DNA from: Dehalococcoidia bacterium
GTDB taxonomy: Bacteria > Chloroflexota > Dehalococcoidia > GIF9 > AB-539-J10
Length of the DNA: 18,893 nt
Reading direction: 5' to 3'
Assembly (NCBI GenBank): GCA_030627025.1
Contig: DAOUSX010000001.1
Coordinates: 1-18,893 of the forward strand
Each line of letters begins with the position of its first letter. Position 1 is the stretch's first letter. The position numbers and the translations under genes are program-made. The notes under the pieces are model-generated. The model saw only the letters and a program-made list of their open reading frames with translations. It was not told the origin of the DNA and did not search any database. Shown here in pieces: positions 7,834 through 15,812 of this stretch.

Positions 7834-9115
7834 AAAAGGTAGGCCTCACCTTTATCATCTGCTCCCGCCTTGAACCCACTGAAACCAAATTGATGGGGCA
7901 ACAAAGTAGTTCCTCAAGCCTGGCTAAATAACGGCGAGCCTCTGAAGGAAATTGTGCAAAATCACGGATCCCATCAATCGGCCCCTGCCAACCAGATAGC
8001 TCTTCATAAATAGGCTGGCATTTCTCCAACACAGCGATGTCACCGGGAAAGGAATCCAGTATCTCATTATCAAGCCTATAAGCGGTGCATATTTTGATGG
8101 AGGGGAAACCGTCAAAGGTATCAAGGTGAGTTAAAGCCAGTTCGGTAAAACCATTTACCTCGCCACTAAATCTAGCAGCTACAGCATCGAACCAGCCACA
8201 CCTCCTTGGTCTCCCTGTAGTAGCACCATATTCATTAGCCTTTCTTCGTATCAATTCACCAACTTCGTCTTTTAGCTCGGTAGGCATAGGACCACTGCCA
8301 ACCCTGGTAATATAGGCTTTAAACACACCAACAATGTGATTGATTTCCCTGGGACTTATTCCCACTCCCAGGGACCCTCCCCCGGCCAATGGCGACGATG
8401 AGGTAACATAAGGATATGTACCGAAATCAGGATCAAGCAATGTCCCCTGAGCACCTTCTAATAAAATCAGCCCATTATTCCTGATCGCCTCCCGAATTAT
8501 GGGACCAATATCTCGAACAAAAGGACGCAGCTTATCCCCATAATGGCAATATTGCTCAAACACTTCATCCACTGACAATGGTGACTTCCCATACACCTTG
8601 CAAAGAACAGCGTTCTTGAATTCCAGGATTGAGCTTAGACGGTTCCGAAAAGCATCTTTATTTAGCAAGTCTCCAGTGCGTATTCCCATGCGTGCTATCT
8701 TGTCACTAAAGGCAGGACCAATTCCCCTTCGCGTAGTGCCTAAAGCCTTGCCACCCCGCCTTTCTTCCTCCAAACCGTCGAGAAGAATATGATACGGCAT
8801 AATGAGGTGAGCACGGTCACTTATGAAAAGATGGCTGGTATCGACACCATGTTCTTGAAGATTGTTTATTTCCTCAAGAAGAACCGGGGGATTAACCACC
8901 ACGCCATTGCCCACGATGCAAGTTGTATGCGCACGAAAAATCCCTGCAGGCACAAGATGTAACCGAAACTCGCCATAAGGATTAATCACAGTGTGTCCAG
9001 CATTGTCCCCTCCCGAGAAGCGAGCTACCATATCTGCTTTCTCAGCGAGGAAATCAACTACCTTTCCTTTCCCCTCATCACCCCACTGCCCCCCTACAAT
9101 AACGACAACAGCCAT
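7832..9115 (-). CDS. purA: Adenylosuccinate synthetase
   Basis: PurA joins aspartate to IMP with GTP, the first step from IMP to AMP. The 427-residue protein opens with GGQWGDEGKGK (8-18) containing catalytic Asp13, and the partner His41 lies in NAGHTV. The IMP-binding TTGRPRRCGWFD and the C-terminal guanine-binding VGSRREQMI are present. Length is normal. AGGAAGGTG stands shortly before the ATG. It lies 10 bases downstream of the CDP-alcohol transferase gene, so it is probably co-transcribed with the inositol-lipid genes rather than with purF-purM. Confidence 0.97.
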   Translation of the reverse strand: MAVVVIVGGQWGDEGKGKVVDFLAEKADMVARFSGGDNAGHTVINPYGEFRLHLVPAGIFRAHTTCIVGNGVVVNPPVLLEEINNLQEHGVDTSHLFISDRAHLIMPYHILLDGLEEERRGGKALGTTRRGIGPAFSDKIARMGIRTGDLLNKDAFRNRLSSILEFKNAVLCKVYGKSPLSVDEVFEQYCHYGDKLRPFVRDIGPIIREAIRNNGLILLEGAQGTLLDPDFGTYPYVTSSSPLAGGGSLGVGISPREINHIVGVFKAYITRVGSGPMPTELKDEVGELIRRKANEYGATTGRPRRCGWFDAVAARFSGEVNGFTELALTHLDTFDGFPSIKICTAYRLDNEILDSFPGDIAVLEKCQPIYEELSGWQGPIDGIRDFAQFPSEARRYLARLEELLCCPINLVSVGSRREQMIKVRPTF

Positions 9116-9125
9116 TCACACCTTC

Positions 9126-9707
9126 CTAGGCACTAATTCGCCATAGATGAACTAACCTTTGAACCACAGTGACATAAACAAGGACTACCAAAATCAATAA
9201 AGCGATAACTATCTGATTTACCATCAAGCCTATCGCTAATACTATAACCCTTTCCGCTCTGGTAAACAAACCTATCTTGCACTCCAATCCAAGCCCCTCA
9301 GCCCTTGCTCTTACATAGCTAACCAGAAAGGAACCAATCAAAACAGCAACAATGAGCACAACTTCCAGAGTGCTCCCCTCCAGCATATACCAAACCAGTA
9401 GACCACAAAATATCGCTGCTTCAGAAATGCGGTCAATTGTGGAATCAAGAATAGCACCAAACTTCCTGGTTTGCTTAACGAATCTAGCCAGCGCTCCATC
9501 AAGGAGGTCAAATAATCCGGCAACTAAAATTAACACTCCGCCAAGCAAAAAATGCCCGGTGGCAATGGCATAGGCAGCACCGATGCTTATAGCTAATCCT
9601 ATAAAGGTAAGAGCATCAGGCTTTATGCCGCTTTTGCTCAAGATCCCCATTATGGGATTGGTAATGCGTGCCGCTAAATTTGCTCTAATTTCCACTAAAT
9701 TGGGCAT
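9126..9707 (-). CDS. CDP-alcohol phosphatidyltransferase, probable phosphatidylinositol-phosphate synthase
   Basis: This membrane enzyme should transfer a phosphatidyl group from a CDP-lipid to an alcohol. The complete family signature D-x2-DG-x2-AR-x8-G-x3-D-x3-D is present as Asp67, Asp70-Gly71, Ala74-Arg75, Gly84, Asp88 and Asp92. About five to six hydrophobic segments are seen (near 32-50, 53-67, 96-108, 114-130 and 153-182). SYVRARAEGLGL followed by TRAERV (about 130-154) resembles the corresponding part of actinobacterial phosphatidylinositol-phosphate synthases (PgsA1 type). With inositol-phosphate synthase nearby, the likely acceptor is inositol-1-phosphate. A glycerophosphate-using PgsA cannot be excluded. 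It ends with TAG and is 193 residues long. Confidence 0.85.
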   Translation of the reverse strand: MPNLVEIRANLAARITNPIMGILSKSGIKPDALTFIGLAISIGAAYAIATGHFLLGGVLILVAGLFDLLDGALARFVKQTRKFGAILDSTIDRISEAAIFCGLLVWYMLEGSTLEVVLIVAVLIGSFLVSYVRARAEGLGLECKIGLFTRAERVIVLAIGLMVNQIVIALLILVVLVYVTVVQRLVHLWRISA

Positions 9708-9722
9708 CTTTGCTATTCCTGA

Positions 9723-9934
9723 CTAATCTATCATCCTCTTCTTAGTGAGATAAATCACTTCTTCCCATTCGCTCCCATCGAGGAGTTCAGGGATAAATTA
9801 GTTAGCGGGATGCCTTTAGATAACAACACGGCTGGGCAAGGGGAATGGCTGCTTGAAATATTAAATCGCTCAGCAAGCTTCTGAGAATATAAATCCAATG
9901 AACCAGAACCTACTGTTATCACCACAGTTACCAT
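9723..9934 (-). pseudogene. Decayed gene remnant, possibly a glycosyltransferase
   Basis: The 344 bases between ino1 and the phosphatidyltransferase hold no intact gene but two protein-like pieces. One begins at ATG 9934 after AGGTGA and reads MVTVVITVGSGSLDLYSQKL then AERFN, which looks like a Rossmann-type protein start; this frame runs 59 codons to a TGA at 9755. In another frame FIPELLDGSEWEEV followed by IYLTKKRMID ends at TAG 9725-9723, preceded in frame by two TAA codons. I read this as the two ends of one gene with a large internal deletion and frameshifts. The start resembles glycosyltransferases seen in related genomes, but that is from memory and weak. Confidence 0.45.
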
Positions 9935-10051
9935 CTAAGTCACCTGACTTCATCAGACCCATTAAGCCCGTCAAGTAAGGCAACTTAGTAGCGATGTTCA
10001 ACTTTGTTAAGCTACATTGTTTGTGGTTATTGTCTTTGCCGCAAAAACGAC

Positions 10052-11176
10052 TTACCCTTTAGCCTTAACCAATTTTTGTTCAGGCAATGAGACTGGGCCT
10101 TCTTGCTTCTCTCCAGCAATAAACGCCTCAGTCTTTAAACGAGCTTCATCATCAGAATATTGAATTGGCGGAGATTTCATAAAGTAAGCCGCAGGTGCCA
10201 CAAGAGTGCCACTTAGACCCCTGTCCAGAGCTAGTTTACAACACCTTATGGCATCAATGACCACTCCAGCTGAATTAGGACTATCCCACACCTCCATCTT
10301 CACCTCCAGATTCAGTGGAACATCGCCGAAGGTACGACCCTCCATTTTCATATAGCAAAATTTGCGGTCAGTCAACCAGGGCACATAGTCACTGGGGCCA
10401 ATATGGATATTATCAGCACCAATATCGTAATCTAATTGTGAAGTAACGGCATCTTCCTTGGAAATCTTCTTAGATTCAAGACGCTCTCGCTCCAGCATAT
10501 TATAGAAATCAGTATTGCCCCCGATGTTCAACTGATAAGTTCGCTCCAGTTTGACACCACGGTCACGAAAAAGTCTAGTTAATACACGATGCGTGATTGT
10601 GGCACCAACCTGAGACTTAATATCGTCGCCGATGATAGGCAATCCCCTCTCAGCAAAGCGGGTTTGCCAGTAACGCTCACGAGCAATAAAAACAGGTATG
10701 CAGTTGATAAAACTGCAGCCAGCAGTCAATATCTGCTCTACATACCATTTAGTTGCCTCTTCACTACCCACCGGCAAATAATTAATCACCACATCAGTAC
10801 CAGTATTTCGGAGGATGCTCACCACATCAGCAGTTGAACCTGGCGCCTTAGTGATAATCCGAGAAAGATACTTCCCCAACCCATCGTGGGTCATGCCACG
10901 TTCAACCTTTACTCCTGTCTTGGGTACATCACAAAACTTAAAAGTGTTATTAGGCGGAGTGAAAATAGCTTCAGCCAGATCCTTGCCTACTTTGTTTCTA
11001 TCAATATCAACTGCAGCTACAAAATTTATGTCAGATATACCATAGCCACCCAGATTGACATGCATCAAACCGGGAACAAATTCATCCTCTTTAGTATTTT
11101 TGTAGTACTGAACGCCTTGAACCAGTGAACAGGCACAATTACCAGCGCCTATGATGGCCACATTTATTGTTCCCAT
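10052..11176 (-). CDS. ino1: Inositol-3-phosphate (myo-inositol-1-phosphate) synthase
   Basis: The enzyme cyclises glucose-6-phosphate to inositol phosphate using bound NAD. The 374-residue protein is of the short actinobacterial/archaeal type. The N-terminal NAD loop is [10 protein letters not shown] (9-18). The family blocks [15 protein letters not shown] (183-197), [11 protein letters not shown] (217-227), [13 protein letters not shown] (260-272) and [16 protein letters not shown] (296-311) are all present and include the lysines of the active site. The start is ATG at 11176; the sequence before it has no good ribosome binding site. It lies 88 bases after the DUF5679 gene and upstream of the phosphatidyltransferase, so its product probably feeds inositol-lipid synthesis. 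Confidence 0.95.
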   Translation of the reverse strand: MGTINVAIIGAGNCACSLVQGVQYYKNTKEDEFVPGLMHVNLGGYGISDINFVAAVDIDRNKVGKDLAEAIFTPPNNTFKFCDVPKTGVKVERGMTHDGLGKYLSRIITKAPGSTADVVSILRNTGTDVVINYLPVGSEEATKWYVEQILTAGCSFINCIPVFIARERYWQTRFAERGLPIIGDDIKSQVGATITHRVLTRLFRDRGVKLERTYQLNIGGNTDFYNMLERERLESKKISKEDAVTSQLDYDIGADNIHIGPSDYVPWLTDRKFCYMKMEGRTFGDVPLNLEVKMEVWDSPNSAGVVIDAIRCCKLALDRGLSGTLVAPAAYFMKSPPIQYSDDEARLKTEAFIAGEKQEGPVSLPEQKLVKAKG

Positions 11177-11264
11177 GGCAACAAACTTAGTAGAACTTTA
11201 CGATCAAAATCCCCGCCAGCCACACCCATCCTTCGCTTGACCTTGACAGATTCCCTACAAGACT

Positions 11265-11405
11265 TTAAGCCTTACCGATTCTGAATACCTTGGTTCTACA
11301 TACAGAGCAGGTGCCCCTGACTGCTGGTCTTCCATTCTTAAGAGTAACAGAAACAGGATTTGAAATGTCCCTCTTCGCTCGACACTTGAAACAATACGCC
11401 TTCAT
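11265..11405 (-). CDS. DUF5679-like mini zinc-ribbon protein (46 residues)
   Basis: A 46-residue basic protein starting MKAYCFKCRAKR and ending VFRIGKA. Two CxxC knuckles (Cys5/Cys8 and Cys33/Cys36) predict a single zinc ribbon. NGRPAVRGTCSVC matches my recollection of the DUF5679 family found in Chloroflexota and Actinobacteria. The translation signals are exceptionally good: AAAGGAGGT at 11421-11413, seven bases before the ATG, and a promoter just upstream. Function is not known; nucleic-acid or ribosome contact is plausible from size and charge but unproven. Confidence 0.85.
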   Translation of the reverse strand: MKAYCFKCRAKRDISNPVSVTLKNGRPAVRGTCSVCRTKVFRIGKA

Positions 11406-11442
11406 CCCGATTACCTCCTTTCTCATTAATTACCGTCTATCT

Positions 11443-11472
11443 ACCATATCCGATTAAATGAAGCAATGTCAA
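11443..11472 (-). promoter_or_regulatory. Promoter of the DUF5679 gene and probably ino1
   Basis: On the minus strand a perfect TTGACA (11472-11467) is followed by 18 bases and TATGGT (11448-11443). The expected start near 11436 gives a leader of about 30 bases that contains the AAAGGAGGT ribosome binding site. No separate promoter was convincing in the 88 bases before ino1, so the DUF5679 gene, ino1, the phosphatidyltransferase and purA may share this one. Confidence 0.6.
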
Positions 11473-11495
11473 TACCTTGTTTGAAAGAGCCCAGA

Positions 11496-11840
11496 TTATT
11501 TGCCCGAGGCTTGCTCCGTCAATTTGAGCAACTCTACCCCGCGCTCAATGGAATCATCATAGTGAAAGCTGAGTTGCAGAATGTGCTTTAGCCCTAAATG
11601 CAAAGCAAGTTGTCTTTGCAAGAAAGAGCAGGCAGAGTTGAAACCAGCTATCATCTCTTTTTTATCAGATTCATTCCCTAAAATACTGACGAATACTTTG
11701 GCATGCCTCAGATCGGGTGAAAGTTGAACCTCCGTCACCGAGACGAGTTCCTTTAGCCTCGGGTCATTTACCTTGCGCTCAAGCAAGGTACTGATTTCCT
11801 GCTTGATGACCTTGCTCAATCGCTGTTCACGCCTGTTCAT
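11496..11840 (-). CDS. rbfA: Ribosome-binding factor A
   Basis: RbfA is a small KH-type protein needed for late maturation of the 30S subunit and 16S rRNA 5' end processing. The 114-residue product has NRREQRLSKVIKQEIS at the N-terminus and then the family core DPRL...VSVTEVQLSPDLRHAKVFVS, ending near SFHYDDSIERGVELL. Length is typical. The ATG lies 41 bases after infB, with AAGG upstream. It is the last gene of the nusA operon in this window; no truB or nrnA follows, since the next leftward gene has its own promoter. Confidence 0.96.
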   Translation of the reverse strand: MNRREQRLSKVIKQEISTLLERKVNDPRLKELVSVTEVQLSPDLRHAKVFVSILGNESDKKEMIAGFNSACSFLQRQLALHLGLKHILQLSFHYDDSIERGVELLKLTEQASGK

Positions 11841-11881
11841 AATTAGCCTTAAGCCGGTAATTAATCTCCAGAAAATTACTT

Positions 11882-13654
11882 TTAGTCTACTCTTTGCTTC
11901 TGGTAGAGCTCAATAATATCACCAACGGAGAAATCGCTAAAATTCTCCATGCCCACACCGCACTCAAATCCAGCACTTACCTCAGTAACATCTTCCTTAA
12001 AACGCCTCAGACTGGAAACACGAGATTCATAGAGCACTTTGTTTCCCCGCAATATTTTAGCCTGAGCATCCCGCCACATTCTGCCGTCCCTAACATAGAC
12101 ACCAGCAACTTTACCTTGCCGACCACCATCAAAGACAGCCCGCACCTCAGCACGTCCACCAATCACATCCACGTAAGTAGGCTCAAGCATCCCTTTCAAT
12201 GCCTTGTCTATATCCTCTATTAGCCTATAAATTACATCGTAAAGCCGAATGCTTACTCCTTCAGCCTCAGCTAATTGCTTTGCTCCAGGAGATAGACGAC
12301 TATTAAAACCAATAACAATCCCTTTTGAAGCTGCAGCTAGAAGTACATCGCTTTCCGTGATGCTGCCGCTACCAGCATGAATAATATTAACCGCCACTTT
12401 TTCTGAACTTAGCCGTTCTAGAGAATTCCTCATCGGCTCAATGCTTCCATACACGTCAGTTTTCAAAACCACATTAAGCTCTTTTATCTGCCCCTTGTCT
12501 ATCTGGCGAGAAAGAGCGGTTAAGCTCAGCGGAATTTGAGGCACGGTAGCTTCCTGCCTTTTCACAATACTTTGTGCTTCATGTTCATCGGCAGCCACTT
12601 TGAAAATATCTCCCGAATTTGGCACACCACTTAACCCAAGTACTTCCACCGGGGTTGATGCTTCAGCTTCCCTAATTTGCTGGCCTTGTTCATTAAACAT
12701 GGCTTTAATTTTGCCCCAGACATTGCCAGCTACTATGACATCACCTACTTCAAGGGTGCCGTTCTGAACCAGAAGAGTAGCCAAAGAACCTTTGGTCCTA
12801 TCTAATCTGGCTTCAATAACTGCGCCCTCAGCAGCACGCTTGAGATTGGCTTTTAGCTCTAATATATCAGCAACGAGGAATATGTTCTCCAACAAATCTG
12901 ATATTCCCTCCCCTTTCTTTGCCGAGATGGGAACACAGACAATATCACCACCCCATTCCTCGATGATCACCCCTAGGTCAGCAAGCTGTTGTTTCGCCAG
13001 GTCAGGATTAGCATCAGCCTTGTCAATCTTATTGATAGCCACTATTATAGGCACCTTAGCAGCTTTAGCATGGTCTATAGCTTCCACAGTCTGAGGCATA
13101 ACACCATCGTCAGCAGCAACCACCAAAACCACAATATCAGTCACCCTCGCTCCACGAGCCCTCATCGCGGTAAAAGCTTCATGCCCTGGAGTGTCCAGAA
13201 AGGTAATTCTACGCTCATCAAGTGCGCATTGATAAGCACCGATATGCTGAGTGATAGCTCCCGCCTCGCGAGCAGTTACATTGGTCTTCCTGATAGCATC
13301 CAGCAGGGTTGTCTTACCATGGTCGACATGCCCCATGACAGTGACTACTGGGGGGCGAGTTTGTAACTTCTTCCCCTTTGCCTTACTAACATGCGCCATG
13401 CTCTTTGGTTCTGTTTCCCGCTGAGCCTGGTAGCCAAAATCCGTGGCTACTGCAGCTATAGTATCGAAATCAATAGTCTGATTGACATTGACCATAATGC
13501 CTTTCCTCATAAGTTGCTTGATGACTTTTACCGGCTCAACCTGAAGCATATCAGCAAGCTGCTTTACAGTGAGAGAAGATGGAACCTCAATTCGAGGCAA
13601 AGCCCGTGTCGTGCCTTCTCTTTTCTGCTCGGTCTTCGATTTCTTACCCTTCAA
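11882..13654 (-). CDS. infB: Translation initiation factor IF-2 (short form)
   Basis: IF-2 is the GTPase that brings initiator fMet-tRNA to the 30S subunit and promotes subunit joining. The 590-residue protein has one IF2_N domain (about 27-77). The G domain contains GHVDHGKT (108-115), DTPGH (154-158), NKID (208-211) and SAKKGEG near 244, followed by the beta-barrel and C-terminal fMet-tRNA domains. It lacks the long variable N-terminal extension of the enterobacterial protein. The start is TTG at 13654: GGAGGAAG lies six bases upstream and the ylxR stop codon ends two bases before it, so the two genes are probably coupled. Confidence 0.96.
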   Translation of the reverse strand: MKGKKSKTEQKREGTTRALPRIEVPSSLTVKQLADMLQVEPVKVIKQLMRKGIMVNVNQTIDFDTIAAVATDFGYQAQRETEPKSMAHVSKAKGKKLQTRPPVVTVMGHVDHGKTTLLDAIRKTNVTAREAGAITQHIGAYQCALDERRITFLDTPGHEAFTAMRARGARVTDIVVLVVAADDGVMPQTVEAIDHAKAAKVPIIVAINKIDKADANPDLAKQQLADLGVIIEEWGGDIVCVPISAKKGEGISDLLENIFLVADILELKANLKRAAEGAVIEARLDRTKGSLATLLVQNGTLEVGDVIVAGNVWGKIKAMFNEQGQQIREAEASTPVEVLGLSGVPNSGDIFKVAADEHEAQSIVKRQEATVPQIPLSLTALSRQIDKGQIKELNVVLKTDVYGSIEPMRNSLERLSSEKVAVNIIHAGSGSITESDVLLAAASKGIVIGFNSRLSPGAKQLAEAEGVSIRLYDVIYRLIEDIDKALKGMLEPTYVDVIGGRAEVRAVFDGGRQGKVAGVYVRDGRMWRDAQAKILRGNKVLYESRVSSLRRFKEDVTEVSAGFECGVGMENFSDFSVGDIIELYQKQRVD

Positions 13655-13656
13655 AT

Positions 13657-13935
13657 TTAGCTTCCTCCACTGAGGCTGTCGCCATAATTTACCAAAACCT
13701 GGCGATTCTCAGCCCTAATTTTTGTTCGTAAAGCATGTTCTAAGTGATTCCCCCTAAAGCCCTCCTCCCAGCAATTCTTCCGAGCACATAGATAAGCACC
13801 GCGCCCCGGTTTCTTTCCCGATAAATCCATCTCAACAGTCCCACTATTGGTGCACACCAGGCGAATCAAGTCTTTTTTATCCTTCTTCTGCCGACAAGCA
13901 ATGCAAGTGCGCTGGGGTATATGTTTATTCCTCAT
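13657..13935 (-). CDS. ylxR: YlxR family RNA-binding protein (DUF448)
   Basis: A small basic protein between nusA and infB, the usual place of ylxR. It has [20 protein letters not shown] and [13 protein letters not shown], the two halves of the YlxR fold with its conserved Arg/Cys residues. YlxR proteins bind RNA, and some have been linked to regulation and RNase P; the exact role here is not shown. I chose ATG at 13935 (92 residues), which overlaps the end of nusA by 11 bases. ATG 13941 and TTG 13947 are in frame and possible. Confidence 0.9.
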   Translation of the reverse strand: MRNKHIPQRTCIACRQKKDKKDLIRLVCTNSGTVEMDLSGKKPGRGAYLCARKNCWEEGFRGNHLEHALRTKIRAENRQVLVNYGDSLSGGS

Positions 13936-15289
13936 ACTCATCTTCAAAGCGAGGTTTTCTCGCTTTGCCTTTAGCTTTAGGTTTGCCCTTAGCTTTGGCT
14001 GATTTCGCCTCCTCCTTCAAAGTCTCAACTTTTCCTGCCTCCGGCAAAATATCCTCGGCAAAACGAATTGCCACCTCCTCCTTGGTTGCCTCAGAGGAAA
14101 CTTCAGCAACAGCTGGAAATGAGACAGGCTCTGATACCTCAAGCCCATCTACAGCCACAGGTACTTCCTCTTTTGCTTCTTCTTTAACAACCTCAACAAC
14201 CTCCTCCTCTGCCAGTTCCTTGGCGATGGCTTCCATCACTTCAGCTTTTTCCGCTTCCGCCGCAGAAACACTCTTGATATCAATCCGCCACTTGGTAAGC
14301 CTCGCCGCTAGCCTGGCATTTTGCCCTTCCTTGCCTATAGCCAGAGAAAGCTGCCTATCAGGCACAACAACTGTAGCCACCCTTCCCCCTTCATTGAGTT
14401 CAATACTCGCCACTTGAGCAGGACTAAGAGCGTTAGTGATGAACTCTTTGGGATCAGCGTCCCAGGAAATTAAATCTATTTTCTCATTATTCAGCTCCTT
14501 GATAATGTTCTGTAGCCTGATACCTCGAGCTCCAAGACAGGATCCTATCGGGTCAATTCCCTCTTGCGAAGTTGATATCGCTACTTTGCTCCGCTGCCCT
14601 GGCTCCCGAACTATCGCTTCTACCCTCACAGCACCACTGTGAACTTCAGGAATTTCTAGCTCAAAAAGACGACGAAGTAAGTTGGGATGAGTCCGCGAAA
14701 CTACTATCTGCGTCCCCCTGCTCCCCTGAATTATTTCTAGAAGGTAGAATCTGAGCCGCTGTCCCACTCGATAACGTTCATTGGGTATTTGTTCACCACC
14801 AGGCAATATCGCCTCCACCTTACCTAAGTTAACATAAATTTGTGCAGGACCAATAAACTGAACCACGCCGGTAGCAATTTCTCCCTCCCTGCTGGAAAAT
14901 TCCTCATAAGTTTTCTGGTGTTCCGCTTCCCTTAGTCGCTGTAAGATAACTTGCTTTGCTGCATACACTGCAATACGCCCGGCATCCATGAGTACAGGTT
15001 TCATTTCCACCGTTTCACCCACCTGAACACCCTTACGTAACTTGCGAGCTTCGGCTAAGGAAATCTCGTGTTCAGGGTCACTAACTGACTCCACTACGGC
15101 CTTCTGTACATAAACTTTCACCTCACCGGAATCAGGGTCCAACTTCACCAGAACATCCTGTTCATCGTGAAAGGCATACTTCTTGTAAGCGGAGGCAAGT
15201 GCCGACTCTACGATAGATAGCACCACCTCTCTGGACAAGTTCCTCTCCGCAGAAAGCTGATTAACCGCGGCTATGAGTTCCCTTTTCAT
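13925..15289 (-). CDS. nusA: Transcription termination/antitermination factor NusA
   Basis: NusA binds RNA polymerase and nascent RNA and modulates pausing, termination and antitermination. The 454 residues hold the N-terminal polymerase-binding domain (about 1-125), an S1 domain (135-198), KH1 (201-275, with [10 protein letters not shown]) and KH2 (287-338, with [11 protein letters not shown]). From about 340 the protein changes to an acidic, Glu/Val/Ala-rich stretch and then a Lys/Ala-rich run ([17 protein letters not shown]) before the acidic end; there are no recognisable C-terminal acidic repeats of the E. coli type. The ATG has only a weak ribosome binding site (TTAAGAA). It is the first gene of nusA-ylxR-infB-rbfA. 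Confidence 0.96.
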   Translation of the reverse strand: MKRELIAAVNQLSAERNLSREVVLSIVESALASAYKKYAFHDEQDVLVKLDPDSGEVKVYVQKAVVESVSDPEHEISLAEARKLRKGVQVGETVEMKPVLMDAGRIAVYAAKQVILQRLREAEHQKTYEEFSSREGEIATGVVQFIGPAQIYVNLGKVEAILPGGEQIPNERYRVGQRLRFYLLEIIQGSRGTQIVVSRTHPNLLRRLFELEIPEVHSGAVRVEAIVREPGQRSKVAISTSQEGIDPIGSCLGARGIRLQNIIKELNNEKIDLISWDADPKEFITNALSPAQVASIELNEGGRVATVVVPDRQLSLAIGKEGQNARLAARLTKWRIDIKSVSAAEAEKAEVMEAIAKELAEEEVVEVVKEEAKEEVPVAVDGLEVSEPVSFPAVAEVSSEATKEEVAIRFAEDILPEAGKVETLKEEAKSAKAKGKPKAKGKARKPRFEDEYEE

Positions 15290-15310
15290 TTCTTAACCCA
15301 ATTATTCAAT

Positions 15311-15336
15311 TAAAAAGGTGGGATTTCACCCACCTT
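15311..15336 (-). terminator. Intrinsic-terminator-like hairpin in the nusA leader (candidate attenuator)
   Basis: On the minus strand AAGGTGGG, a six-base loop TGAAAT and CCCACCTT form a perfect eight-pair stem, followed directly by TTT to make a run of five T. The T run ends 22 bases before the nusA ATG. The T tract is only on the minus strand, so it acts towards nusA. With the promoter at 15369-15397 lying upstream of it, nusA transcription must pass through this element. It could instead end transcripts coming from the protease gene. Confidence 0.65.
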
Positions 15337-15368
15337 GGCTTAAATAACCAGTCCCCCTTACTTGTTAA

Positions 15369-15397
15369 ATTATCCCATGCCCGATCCAAAAATGCAA
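15369..15397 (-). promoter_or_regulatory. Probable promoter of the nusA operon
   Basis: On the minus strand TTGCAT (15397-15392) is separated by exactly 17 bases from GATAAT (15374-15369). The expected start site near 15362 would give a leader of about 72 bases that contains the terminator-like hairpin. The -10 matches five of six consensus bases; the -35 is weaker. Confidence 0.5.
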
Positions 15398-15812
15398 ATA
15401 TTTTCCCCTGGCAACACTCGTAATACACCCTTGATATTAGCTAAGACTATATAACCGCGAACTGTGGATTGCAGATCAGGTGCTCATTAACTCCCTCCGA
15501 GGAAGAGCAGCACGAATACATGGAAAGAGAGAGCTCTGCCAGATACATCCCGAAGTGCGCTGGTCCCCGCCTGAACTTCACGTGGACACCACTTCACAAT
15601 CTCGAACATTACTCTAGCTTATTGGTCGGAAAGAAATTGGCCTTCGCTGGGAGATTGATACCTGAGATGGGTTTTCAGTGTAACTGAGATAATCCATGGC
15701 GGAAAGGACCTTAATTTGGATGCTTTACATCTATGTGCATAGCACAGCACGCCATAAAATGAGTCACCTTCGCTGTAGTCAGGCAAGAAGTGCTAACCTG
15801 TAGAGGGAGAGG
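15398..15812. other. Long gap without a recognisable gene
   Basis: No convincing coding region, tRNA or known RNA was found between the nusA promoter and the protease gene. Short open frames exist on both strands (for example 15469-15687 forward) but lack ribosome binding sites or family features. A perfect 13-base palindrome TGTGCATAGCACA lies at 15734-15746 and could be a protein-binding site. The gene rimP, usually found before nusA, is absent. Confidence 0.5.

Noticed and set aside
13965..14417. Forward open frame of 150 codons, Ser/Thr/Ala-rich
   Set aside because: It is the antisense of the Glu/Ala/Lys-rich NusA tail, whose biased codons create a long opposite frame.
15469..15687. Forward open frame of 72 codons in the gap before nusA
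   Set aside because: No ribosome binding site, no family features, unremarkable composition, and equally long chance frames occur on both strands nearby.
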